From JACRCT01 sp036504155 (GTDB lineage: Bacteria > Myxococcota > Myxococcia > Myxococcales > UBA5297), in the NCBI GenBank assembly GCA_036504155.1, contig DASXVQ010000170.1:1-64000 (forward strand): 64,000 nt of DNA. Reading direction: 5' to 3'. A program made the translations under genes and the position numbers. This document shows, piece after piece, positions 8,906-17,101 of the stretch (position 1 is the first letter of the stretch; every line of letters begins with the position of its first letter). Under the pieces are notes generated by a model, which made no database searches, was not told the origin of the DNA, and saw only the letters and a program-made list of their open reading frames with translations.

Positions 8906-11422
8906 TCAGCCGCCCGGGAACCTCACCAGCCCCTCGCAGAACCCCACCGCCTTCTCCAGCGTGGCCTCGGCGTCCCTTCGCGCCTCGGTCGCCCCGTCCA
9001 CGCCGGCCTCGGCGAGCGAGGCCGCCAGCGCCCTGGCCCGCGGCAGGATGCGGTCCACGTAGAGCAGCTGCGGCAGCTTGCTCTCGTAGACCACGTTGAG
9101 CCGCCAGGCCGGGTCCGGGTTCTCGGCGATCTTCTCCACCAGCCGCTCGTGCCAGCCGTCGAGCACCGCCATCGCGGCGCGCAGCGCGGCGAGGTCCGCC
9201 AGCCCGGCCTCGGCCAGCGCCGGGGACCACGCCTCGGCGTGCTCGGCGGCCGCGAGCCCCAGCTGCTCGCGCAGCGCCTTGGCCGCCGCCAGCTCGCCCT
9301 GCCGCTCGGGGAAGGCCTTGAGGAAGCGCGACTGCTGCTTGGCCAGCGCCTCCGCGGGCTTCACCTCGCGGCACGACTTGGCGACGCCGCGGCAGACCTG
9401 CCCGACCATCGCCGGCAGGTCCGCGCTTAGCACCTTGCCGGCCACCGCCCAGGGCAGCTGCAGCCGGCTCACCACCCCGCGGATCCGGTCGTGCAGCAGC
9501 GCCACCTGCGCCGCGCCCTTGAGCTCCTCGAGCAGCTCCTTCCTCCAGGCCGGCGCCGCCACCACCTCCCGGGCGCGGGGCGCGGTCGGGTCCAGCGAGC
9601 GCAGCGCGTCCTCGGCCTTGGCGAGCGCGGCGCTCAGGGCCGGCAGGTCCAGCGAGGGCTGCCCGCCGCCGCCGCGCTCGGAGAGCAGCTTGCCGGTGGC
9701 GAGGTTCAGGGTCTGCAGCAGCGAGACGGCGCAGCACAGCCGGGCCTCGCGGTTCGCCCCCGCCGCCTCGCGGAAGCCCTGGGCCTGGGCCTCGGGCGCG
9801 GTGGCCAGGTCCGCCACCGCCTGCTCCAGCGCCGAGAAGCGCGTGGCCAGCGCGCGCGCCGACTGCTCGACCCGCTCCACCGACACGTGGGAGGTGGGCT
9901 GGAAGCGCGCGGCCTGCTGCTCGCTGGCGAGGCCGTTGAAGGCCAGGGCCGCGGCGGCCATCCCCTGCTCCACCAGCTTCGCCGTCCTCTGCGCGTGCTG
10001 GCCGCCGAAGCCGCAGGCGTGGACGACCTTGAGCGCCGAGTCCAGGTAGGCCGGCAGCGCCGCCTCCGGGACCTCCAGCGCCGCGAGCCGCGCCGCGAGC
10101 GCGTCCAGGACCTGGTCCAGCGCGGCGCGCAGCGGCAGGGAGTTGGCGTGGAACCGGGGCGGCGGGTGGAGCATGTCGCCCAGCTTCTTGGCCAGCTCCG
10201 CCAGCGCCGCCGCCGCCGGGACCAGGTCGGCGGCGTCCGCGGTCTGCAGGCGCTCGGTCGCCTTGCCGGCCTCGGCGACGACCCGGGAGAGGCCCAGGGT
10301 CGTGGCCTCGCGCTCCGCCCCGCCCATCAGCCCGGTCAGCGCCGCCGCCAGCGCCTCGCCGAAGGCCTTCAGCTCCAGCTGCACCGTCTCCAGCTGGGCG
10401 CGCTCGCGCAGGTCCGCCGCGGTGCGCAGGTGCACCGCCAGGTCGTCGCCGTTGGGGCCGGCCAGCGTGAAGAACGCCGCCAGCGAGCCCAGGTCGCCCA
10501 GCGTCGCGGTGAGCGGCCAGTCGCGCTTGCGGCGGACGGCGTCGAGCGCCACGCCCGCCTTCAGCGCCTTGATGGACTTCACCAGGGTGCGGTTGGAGAA
10601 GTACTTGGTCGGCCGGTAGGAGGCCGCGCGGTTCGCCTCGTCGGAGAGGCGCCGCTCCAGGCTGTCGGCCAGCCGCTCGAGCGCCGCCAGCACCTCCTGC
10701 GGCAGCACCACCTCGTCGGCCGCGGCCTGCAGCACGTCCAGGTCCTGGATGGTCAGCGGGCAGCGGAAGACGGGCCGCTCGTGCTCCGCGGCGCGGCGCA
10801 GCATCTCGGCGCGGCTGGCGGGGCGGGCGAAGCCCTTGGGCACGAAGCAGACGAAGCTGATGCGGTCGGAGAAGGCCAGCATCAGCTCGGGGTTCCGCTG
10901 CACCACCTCGGAGAGGTAGCGGTTGGAGGTCATCACCGCGCACTCGGTGCGCCCGGCGGTGGTCTTGTGGCCGCTCTTGTGCTCGCGCTCCTCGAGCAGG
11001 TTGAGGATGGAGCGCAGCAGCATCTCGCGGCCGTCGAAGACCTCGTCGAGGATGCCGTGGACGGCGCCGAGGATGCCCTCGTCGGTCAGGTGCTCGGTGC
11101 GGCCGGTGCGGGTCAGGACCTTGAAGTCCACCGGGCCGACGAGGTCGGACTGCACCGTCGTCTCGGCGATCTGCTTGGTGAAGACCGAGGGGGCGCCGCT
11201 CTTGGCGTCGACGATGCGCTTCATCACCGAGAGCGCCAGCTGGCTCTTGGCGGTGCCGGGGGGCCCGAAGGTCAAGAGGTGCTCGCGGCAGAGCAGGGCC
11301 AGCTGCAGCTGCTCGATGAGCCGCTCGCGCTCCAGGAAATGCGAGCCGATCTCCTCGAAGAAGGCGCGGAAGGCGCGGGCGCTGGCGGCGAAGGACTCGG
11401 GCGCGAGGGTGGGGGTGGTCAT
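8906..11422 (-). CDS. RavA-like MoxR-family AAA+ ATPase with long C-terminal extension
   Basis: The protein has 838 residues. The N-terminal AAA+ domain (about 20-320) has Walker A GPPGTAKS (53-60), Walker B GILDEVF (123-129), a sensor-like MTSNRY and the MLAFSDRISF segment typical of the RavA branch of MoxR ATPases. Residues 330-838 are almost wholly alpha-helical and Ala/Leu-rich with no family I recognise; E. coli RavA is only about 500 residues, so the extension is unusual. It follows the VWA gene (11,762-13,996) on the same strand, which is the standard MoxR-VWA chaperone arrangement. A 339-bp repeat-filled gap separates them, so expression may be separate. Confidence 0.85.
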   Translation of the reverse strand: MTTPTLAPESFAASARAFRAFFEEIGSHFLERERLIEQLQLALLCREHLLTFGPPGTAKSQLALSVMKRIVDAKSGAPSVFTKQIAETTVQSDLVGPVDFKVLTRTGRTEHLTDEGILGAVHGILDEVFDGREMLLRSILNLLEEREHKSGHKTTAGRTECAVMTSNRYLSEVVQRNPELMLAFSDRISFVCFVPKGFARPASRAEMLRRAAEHERPVFRCPLTIQDLDVLQAAADEVVLPQEVLAALERLADSLERRLSDEANRAASYRPTKYFSNRTLVKSIKALKAGVALDAVRRKRDWPLTATLGDLGSLAAFFTLAGPNGDDLAVHLRTAADLRERAQLETVQLELKAFGEALAAALTGLMGGAEREATTLGLSRVVAEAGKATERLQTADAADLVPAAAALAELAKKLGDMLHPPPRFHANSLPLRAALDQVLDALAARLAALEVPEAALPAYLDSALKVVHACGFGGQHAQRTAKLVEQGMAAAALAFNGLASEQQAARFQPTSHVSVERVEQSARALATRFSALEQAVADLATAPEAQAQGFREAAGANREARLCCAVSLLQTLNLATGKLLSERGGGGQPSLDLPALSAALAKAEDALRSLDPTAPRAREVVAAPAWRKELLEELKGAAQVALLHDRIRGVVSRLQLPWAVAGKVLSADLPAMVGQVCRGVAKSCREVKPAEALAKQQSRFLKAFPERQGELAAAKALREQLGLAAAEHAEAWSPALAEAGLADLAALRAAMAVLDGWHERLVEKIAENPDPAWRLNVVYESKLPQLLYVDRILPRARALAASLAEAGVDGATEARRDAEATLEKAVGFCEGLVRFPGG

Positions 11423-11446
11423 CGGTGGACTCCAGTTTCTATCTTC

Positions 11447-11745
11447 GAAGTCCCCTCTCCCGCCTTCGGCTCAGTCATGGGGCGGGAGAGGGGATTTAGG
11501 GGTGCGGGTCTGATGGAGCTCCGGCGGCGGCTAGAGCCCGGCCTCCGTGCCGGGGGTCGTGTCGGTCGGGCGGTCGCCACCCTGGCTTCAAGCAGCGTCG
11601 GGGAGAGGGGTTGGCGGGTGCGGGCAGTGAGATCGCCCAGGGGCCCGCACCCCTAAATCCCCTCTCCCGCCTCAGGGTTGGAACAAGGGCGGGAGAGGGG
11701 ACTTCAGGGTGCGGAAGTGCGGGAGAGGGGACTTCAAGGTGCGGA
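11447..11745. repeat. CCCCTCTCCCGCC hairpin repeats plus 30-bp tandem repeat
   Basis: The 339-bp gap between the VWA and ATPase genes is mostly repeats. Two hairpins each have 13-bp perfect arms: CCCCTCTCCCGCC 11,452-11,464 with 11,481-11,493, and 11,659-11,671 with 11,688-11,700. Then a 30-bp unit containing GACTTCAGGGTGCGGAAGTG is repeated twice (about 11,697-11,756). Between the hairpins, 11,531-11,570 holds a fragment of the GAGCCCGGCCTCCGTGCCGGG repeat. The same hairpin family recurs at 44,039-44,099. A structured leader in front of the ATPase gene may affect its translation. Confidence 0.7.
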
Positions 11746-11761
11746 AGTGCGGGAGCCGAGG

Positions 11762-13996
11762 TCATTGGCTGCCCCCCGGCGGCGGGCACAGGAGGTTGAT
11801 GTCCCCGAGCTTCTGCCGGGCCTGCGGCTCGAAGGACCCCAGCGCCGAGAACCACTCCGCGCTCGAGAGCCGGTAGGCGCGCAGCAGGTGCTCGAGCAGC
11901 TCCACGGCCTCCAGCCGCCGCCGCTCGGACGGGGCCATGGACACCGTCTCCACCAGCGCGTCGAGGATGCCCTGCGCGCGGGCGACCAGCGCCGGCGTGG
12001 GCAGCTGGCCCATCCCCGTCGACGGCGGCGGGGTGAAGTAGCTCACGAAGCGGCCCTCGGCCATCGACCGGTGCTCGGCGGCGGGAGGGCGGGCGGCCGA
12101 GCGCAGGGTGTCGAGCGCGGCGCGCAGCTTGTCGTTCCGGGCCCCCGTCGGCCCCAGCTCCACCTGCGGCCGCGCGGGCAGCAGCGTGCGCTGCCCGGTG
12201 TCGAAGGCGGTGCGCCCGGCGGTGATCTCCTCGTCGGCCAGGTGGTAGTAGAACGCCCGCTTGCCGGCGTCGCGCTGCTGCAGCACCAGCTTCTTGAGGT
12301 CGGGGTTCTCCTTGCCCAGCGCGATGAAGCTCAGCGCGATCTCCAGGCCCTTGGCCGGCTTGCGGGCGAGCTCGATGCGCTCCAGGTCCACCCGGTCGTC
12401 GCCGTCGGTGACCAGCACCACCGTGGCGCGCGCCAGCTCGGGATCCTTGCCGCGCGCCTCGCGGATGGCGCCGAAGGCCGCCTCCAGTGCGAAGGTGATG
12501 TCGGTCTGGCCGCCGGCGGGGGAGGCGCGCAGGAGCTTCTGGACCTGCTCCAGGGCGTTCCTGGGCGTGTCCACCAGCTCGAGGTCGCTGGGCTTGTCGT
12601 TGAAGAAGCAGAAGTAGAGCGGCGAGTAGCGCAGGCCCTGCGCGGCGCGCGAGGAGAGGTTGTTCAGCTCGGCGACGAGCACCGCGTCGCGGAAGCGGGC
12701 CCGGTGGCCCTGCATCGAGCCGGAGGCGTCGCAGACGTAGACCCGCACCGAGGTGCGCCGCCGCTTCTCGACCACCCCGGGCTCGTACCAGGCGCGCACC
12801 AGCTGCCGGTCGCTGGCCAGGTCGTAGAGGATGGTGCGCGGGTCGGTGACCACGAAGTTGGGCGCCTCGGCGGTGGAGTGCGCCACGTCGATGGCCATCT
12901 GCGAGCTGGGGTAGGGCACGCGGGTGGGCGGGCCGACCGAGAGGATGATCTCCTCGTCGCCTTCGACCTCGAAGAAGTTGCCGAAGCCCGCCGCCAGCTC
13001 GAAGACCGACCACTTCTCGCCGTCCAGCTCGCTGGCGATCTCCCCGAGCCGGTCGCGCTCACCCTCGCCGGACCGCCCGTCGCCGGCGAGCACCGCGGAC
13101 ATCGCCCCCGCCCCGGCGTCGTCGACGAGCGAGGCGGCGCGGTCGTTCTTCCGGGCGTCGGGCAGGCCCTTGGGGATCATCCCCTGCAGCTCGGAGAGCA
13201 GCCCGCGGGCGGCGCCGGCCAGCCGCGCGTCGCCGGAGGCCAGCGCGTCCAGGTAGAGCTGGCGGGTGTGGGCCCAGACCTCGCCGCCCTTGCCCCGCTT
13301 GGCCGCGAGGTCGATGGCCTGCACCGAGTCGAGGTTCCCCAGCCGGTCGACCGAGCGGCGGGCGCGGGAGACCTCGGCGCGCAGCTTCTGCACGCGGCCC
13401 TGCTCCAGGGTCGAGCCGATGCGCAGCAGCAGCTCGTGGGCGGCGGCCAGGTCGCGGCGCTTCTGGCGGGCGTCGAACGCGGTGGAGCGGCAGCGCCCGA
13501 GCAGGAACTCGGCGACGGCCACGCGCTCGCTCTGGGCGGGATCGGCGCGGCGCGGCATCGCCATCGGCTCGAAGGGCTGCGCGACGGGCGCGGACGGATC
13601 GGCGATGACCTTGGCGACGGCGGCGATGCGGCTCAGGCGCGTCCAGAGGTCCTCGAGGTCGGCCAGGGCCTCGGAGGGGACGCGGCGCTGCCGCCAGGCG
13701 CGGCGCTCCTCGTGGAGCACGCGGTCCTCGAGCTCGCGCAGGCCCTTGGAGGTCTTGCGCCGCAGCGTGCCGGCGACCGGAGCGAGGTCGGCGTCGTGGG
13801 CGAGGGCGAGCTCGGCCAGGGCGCGGGCGTCGGCGAGGGTGAAGACGCCCACCTCGTCGAGGAGCACGTCGAGCGCCAGCAGCTGCGGGGTCTTCGGGGC
13901 GCGGCGGCGCGGGCCGAGGATGCGGCGCGGGAGTGGGCCGGCCGCCAGGGCGTCGATCCGCTTGCGCAGCTCCTGGAGTCGCTCGTTCTTCGCCAC
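11762..13996 (-). CDS. VWA-domain protein, partner of the RavA-like ATPase
   Basis: The protein has 744 residues with a GTG start. Residues 1-400 are helical and charged with no signal peptide. A von Willebrand A domain follows, with MIDAS motif DASGSM (423-428), a conserved Thr in GGQTDITF and the late VTDGDD acidic cluster. The layout (long helical N-terminus, C-terminal VWA) resembles ViaA and CoxE-type partners of MoxR ATPases, which bind the ATPase and the client protein through the metal site. It lies directly upstream of the RavA-like gene. It is divergent from the RDD membrane protein gene, with 114 bp between starts. Client unknown. Confidence 0.85.
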   Translation of the reverse strand: MAKNERLQELRKRIDALAAGPLPRRILGPRRRAPKTPQLLALDVLLDEVGVFTLADARALAELALAHDADLAPVAGTLRRKTSKGLRELEDRVLHEERRAWRQRRVPSEALADLEDLWTRLSRIAAVAKVIADPSAPVAQPFEPMAMPRRADPAQSERVAVAEFLLGRCRSTAFDARQKRRDLAAAHELLLRIGSTLEQGRVQKLRAEVSRARRSVDRLGNLDSVQAIDLAAKRGKGGEVWAHTRQLYLDALASGDARLAGAARGLLSELQGMIPKGLPDARKNDRAASLVDDAGAGAMSAVLAGDGRSGEGERDRLGEIASELDGEKWSVFELAAGFGNFFEVEGDEEIILSVGPPTRVPYPSSQMAIDVAHSTAEAPNFVVTDPRTILYDLASDRQLVRAWYEPGVVEKRRRTSVRVYVCDASGSMQGHRARFRDAVLVAELNNLSSRAAQGLRYSPLYFCFFNDKPSDLELVDTPRNALEQVQKLLRASPAGGQTDITFALEAAFGAIREARGKDPELARATVVLVTDGDDRVDLERIELARKPAKGLEIALSFIALGKENPDLKKLVLQQRDAGKRAFYYHLADEEITAGRTAFDTGQRTLLPARPQVELGPTGARNDKLRAALDTLRSAARPPAAEHRSMAEGRFVSYFTPPPSTGMGQLPTPALVARAQGILDALVETVSMAPSERRRLEAVELLEHLLRAYRLSSAEWFSALGSFEPQARQKLGDINLLCPPPGGSQ

Positions 13997-14110
13997 GGCC
14001 TCGCCCCGCTTCAGGTGCAGGGCACTTTAGCAAACTGACGCGGCTCCTCGGTCGCCCGGGCCCGGAGCGCTCCGGAGGGAGGGAGCTGGGGCGGTGTATC
14101 CTCCTCGGCC

Positions 14111-15001
14111 ATGGAAATCCGCGAGTACTCGGAGAGCGGCGAGCTCTCCTCCCGGCTGGATCGGCTGTACGCCGCGAGCATCGACTGGCTGCTGGCGGCG
14201 ATCTTCCCGGTCATCGCCCTCTTCGGCGGCTTCTCGTGGATCAGCGGCGTCTTCGTCCAGTCCATGCTCGCCGGCAAGCCGCCCGGGCCGGAGCTCCGGC
14301 CCAGCGGCCCGCTGGCGGCGCTGCTCCTCGGCTGCATGGTCGCCGGCCTTCTCCTGTGGTTCGTCCAGTGCTGGGGGCTGGCGGTCCGCGGCCAGACCAT
14401 CGGCAAGCGCCTCCTCGGCATCCAGATCGTCGATCAGTTCGACCGGCCGGGCGGCTTCGTGCGCGCCCTGCTGGTGCGCTCCTGGGTCTTCGGGTTCCTG
14501 GTGGCGCTGGTGCAGGGCTGGGTCGGACCCGCGGGCGCCCTCATTCCGCTGATCGACGTCCTGCTCATCTTCCTCGCCGACCGTCGCTGCCTGCACGACT
14601 ACCTGGCGGGCACCCGCGTGCGGAACACGGCCCTGGCGCACGGCCGCGTCCTGCCGGTGCTCGCCGTGTTCGGCATCGCCGCGATCGGGATGGGCGTGCT
14701 GCTGGCGAAGGTCGGCGTCAACCTGCACCTGGCCGAGCTGCGCCAGGTCGCGGCCCGGCCGGGCGTGCTGCCCGACGCCTTGCGCGAGCAGTTCACGGCG
14801 CAGGGGCAGAGCGGCAACGACGACCAGAGCGGCCTGGCACCCGAGGCGCCCAAGCCGGGGGCCAAGGGCGACGTGCACCTGTCGCCGAAGAAGAACAACC
14901 GCATCTACCGGTACGAGGACGACGACGGGGCCACCCAGTTCAGCGACGAGCTGGACAGCATCCCCAGGAAGTACCGGGCGCGGGCCACGCTCGTCGAGTG
15001 A
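14111..15001 (+). CDS. RDD-family membrane protein with C-terminal DUF4124 domain
   Basis: The protein has 296 residues. RDD features are clear: SRLDRLYAASIDW near residue 14, GQTIGKRLLGIQIVD near 97-111 and RRCLHDYLAGTRV near 158-170, with about four membrane helices. A linker follows, then a C-terminal segment IYRYEDDDGATQFSD (about 264-278) that matches DUF4124, a small domain often seen in exported proteins. RDD proteins are poorly understood; some act as transporters. The combination suggests the DUF4124 part lies on the periplasmic side. Convergent with the phosphoesterase gene. Confidence 0.8.
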   Translation: MEIREYSESGELSSRLDRLYAASIDWLLAAIFPVIALFGGFSWISGVFVQSMLAGKPPGPELRPSGPLAALLLGCMVAGLLLWFVQCWGLAVRGQTIGKRLLGIQIVDQFDRPGGFVRALLVRSWVFGFLVALVQGWVGPAGALIPLIDVLLIFLADRRCLHDYLAGTRVRNTALAHGRVLPVLAVFGIAAIGMGVLLAKVGVNLHLAELRQVAARPGVLPDALREQFTAQGQSGNDDQSGLAPEAPKPGAKGDVHLSPKKNNRIYRYEDDDGATQFSDELDSIPRKYRARATLVE

Positions 15002-15006
15002 GCCCG

Positions 15007-15245
15007 CCGGAAAACTCATTTTCCGGCGGCGGGCCGGCGGCCGGTCAAACCCCTTGCTCGAGCCGGTCCGCCGGTGGCTGAAGCCTCCGGCTACGTCTAC
15101 AAAGCCCCTCCGGGGCTCCGAGCGGACGGACCGTGGACTGAACTCAATCCAGGAATGCTGTGAGCCCGAAGGGCTTCGCTGGCGTAGCCGGAAATTCACT
15201 TTCCGGCGGGCCGGCGGCCGGTCAAACCCCTTGCTCGAGCCGGTC
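15007..15245. repeat. duplicated gene end with hairpins, between convergent genes
   Basis: The sequence from 15,188 to 15,245, which includes the last codons and stop of the phosphoesterase gene, is repeated at 15,007-15,068; about 44 bp are identical. Each copy starts with a hairpin (CCGGAAAA-CTCA-TTTTCCGG in copy 1). Between the copies lies a stretch with complementary pieces GAAGCCTCCGGCTACG and GGCGTAGCCGG. The block fills the gap between two convergent stops and could terminate transcription from both sides. Confidence 0.75.
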
Positions 15246-16079
15246 GGCGAAGAACTCCCGCGTGTCCTCCGAGAGCGGCAGGGCGCGAATCCTCGTCCCG
15301 GTGCGCACCGAGTCGTAGGGCACGCGCCGGAACTCGATGGAGTCGCCGTCGTAGAGCGCCCAGCTGGCCGCCGGGTTGTCGTCGCGCGGCTGGCCGACGC
15401 TGCCGGGGTTGATGACCACGCGCCGGCCGGCAAGCCCCTCGATGCGCACCGGGCCCGCCGGCACGTAGAACATCGCGTGGGGGCCGACGAAGGTGAACTT
15501 GCGGTTCCAGTCCTGCTCGATGGGGAAGATCTCCCGGTCCTCATACCCGGCGAGGACGGCCGGGACGTGCGTGTGGCCGCAGAACGCGTGCCGGGTGCGG
15601 AAGCCCTTGCGCAGCGTGGTGAGCCACTCGTCGAGCTGCCGGTTGAGCCGCAGGTGGTGCTGGGGATGCCCGGGCCAGACGTACTGCTCCACCGGCTTGG
15701 CGGCCGAACCGTGCACGAAGCTCAGGTCCTTCAGCCGCGCTCGGGAGCGCTCGTCGCCGTCCTCGAGGATCTGGCCGCGCAGCTTCTCCCACGCGTGGCA
15801 GCCTTCGAGCTCGCCGACGGTCCACTCGAGCATCTCCCGCGCGTCGCCTTCGAGGCCCTCGCGCTCCGGGACCGCCGCCTCCTTCTCGTGGTTGCCGGCG
15901 AGCACGAGGTCCGCGCTGCGGTCGACCCGCTCCAGGCACGCCCGCGGGTCGGGGCCGTAGTTGATGGTGTCCCCGAGCACCACCACCATCTCCGGGCGCA
16001 GCTTCTCCACGTCGCGCAGGACCGCCTCGAGGGCCTCGAGGTTGCCGTGGATGTCGGAGAGCAGGGCGAGCCGGCGCAT
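15222..16079 (-). CDS. calcineurin-like metallophosphoesterase
   Basis: The protein has 285 residues. The metal-binding motifs of the superfamily are in order: DIHGN (Asp9, His11), GDTINYG (Asp37), GNHEK (Asn63, His64) and CGHTHVP near residue 170. This is the YfcE/MJ0936-like group of small cytoplasmic phosphodiesterases. The start at ATG 16079 begins directly with the first catalytic strand; the longer frame upstream adds unrelated sequence. Substrate cannot be told from sequence. Its 3' end has been duplicated downstream. Divergent from the phosphodiesterase gene at 16,151. Confidence 0.9.
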   Translation of the reverse strand: MRRLALLSDIHGNLEALEAVLRDVEKLRPEMVVVLGDTINYGPDPRACLERVDRSADLVLAGNHEKEAAVPEREGLEGDAREMLEWTVGELEGCHAWEKLRGQILEDGDERSRARLKDLSFVHGSAAKPVEQYVWPGHPQHHLRLNRQLDEWLTTLRKGFRTRHAFCGHTHVPAVLAGYEDREIFPIEQDWNRKFTFVGPHAMFYVPAGPVRIEGLAGRRVVINPGSVGQPRDDNPAASWALYDGDSIEFRRVPYDSVRTGTRIRALPLSEDTREFFADRLEQGV

Positions 16080-16150
16080 GGCGGGCGGCAGGCTAGCAGG
16101 CTCGCAGCGTTTCCGCGGCACCGCGGGGCGCGGTATACGCTCCACCGCCC

Positions 16151-17101
16151 ATGCCCTCCCGCCGCCACGCCGCCGTGTTCGCCATCGCCTGGCTGGCGCT
16201 GGCCTTGTCGTGCGCCTGCCCGAAATCGGCCCCGAGCGCCGCAAGGCAGCAGCAGCAGCCCGCACCCGCGAAGCCCCTCGACCGAGTCCTCATCGTCTCC
16301 GTCGACGGGATGGGCCAAGCCGTGCTGCAGGCCTGCCCGGCGCCGGCGCTGCGCGCGCTGATGGCCCGCGGCTCGTCCACGCTGTCGGCGATCACGACCA
16401 ACACGGCCAAGACGCTGCCCTCGCATGTCTCGATGCTCACCGGCGTGACGCCCGAGAAGCACGGCGTGGGCTGGAACGACACCTTCCGCGACTACCCGAA
16501 GGTCCCGACGATCTTCGAGGCGGCCAAGCGGCACCGGCCTTCGCTCACCACGGGGATGGTCGCCGGCAAGCCCAAGTTCAGGACCTTCGAGCGCCCCGGG
16601 GCGCTGGACTGGTCCTTCGTGCCGGAGACGGACGAAGCGGTGGACGACGAGCTGCTCGCGCAGAAGGCCATCGCGCTCCTCCGCGAGCAGAGGCCGAACC
16701 TGCTGGTGCTGCACCTGCCCGCAGTGGACCGGACGGGACACGCCAGCGGTTGGGGCTCCGCCGAGCAGTGCCAGGCGCTGGCGAAGGCCGACCAGGCGAT
16801 CGGGCAGGTCCTCGAGGCGCTGCGTAGCACGGGGCTCGCCAACCAGACGGCGGTCATCGTCACGGCAGACCATGGCGGCTCGGACCACACGCACTCGCCG
16901 ACCGACGGCAAGTCGATGCGGATACCTTGGATCGTCGCCGGGCCCGGGATTCGCGCCGGCTTCGACCTGGCGACGGTTGCGGGGCTCGAGGTGCACATCG
17001 AGGACACGTTCGCGACCGCCAGCTGGCTGCTCGGGTTGCCGATGGAGGCGGGCATCGACGGAAGGCCGGTGGTCCAGGTCCGCGAGGCGGCGGCGCCATG
17101 A
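16151..17101 (+). CDS. exported alkaline-phosphatase-superfamily phosphodiesterase
   Basis: The protein has 316 residues with a signal peptide ending in a likely lipoprotein Cys (Cys21 or Cys23). The alkaline phosphatase/NPP fold is indicated by IVSVDGM (Asp52), a nucleophile Thr88 in AKTLPSHVSMLTG, HGVGWND, a central LHLPAVDRTGH and a C-terminal TADHGGSDHTH. These supply the two-metal site of type I phosphodiesterases and nucleotide pyrophosphatases. It lacks a CxPxR motif and so is not a sulfatase. It overlaps the next gene by ATGA and is co-translated with it. Acts outside the cytoplasm; substrate unknown. Confidence 0.85.
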   Translation: MPSRRHAAVFAIAWLALALSCACPKSAPSAARQQQQPAPAKPLDRVLIVSVDGMGQAVLQACPAPALRALMARGSSTLSAITTNTAKTLPSHVSMLTGVTPEKHGVGWNDTFRDYPKVPTIFEAAKRHRPSLTTGMVAGKPKFRTFERPGALDWSFVPETDEAVDDELLAQKAIALLREQRPNLLVLHLPAVDRTGHASGWGSAEQCQALAKADQAIGQVLEALRSTGLANQTAVIVTADHGGSDHTHSPTDGKSMRIPWIVAGPGIRAGFDLATVAGLEVHIEDTFATASWLLGLPMEAGIDGRPVVQVREAAAP

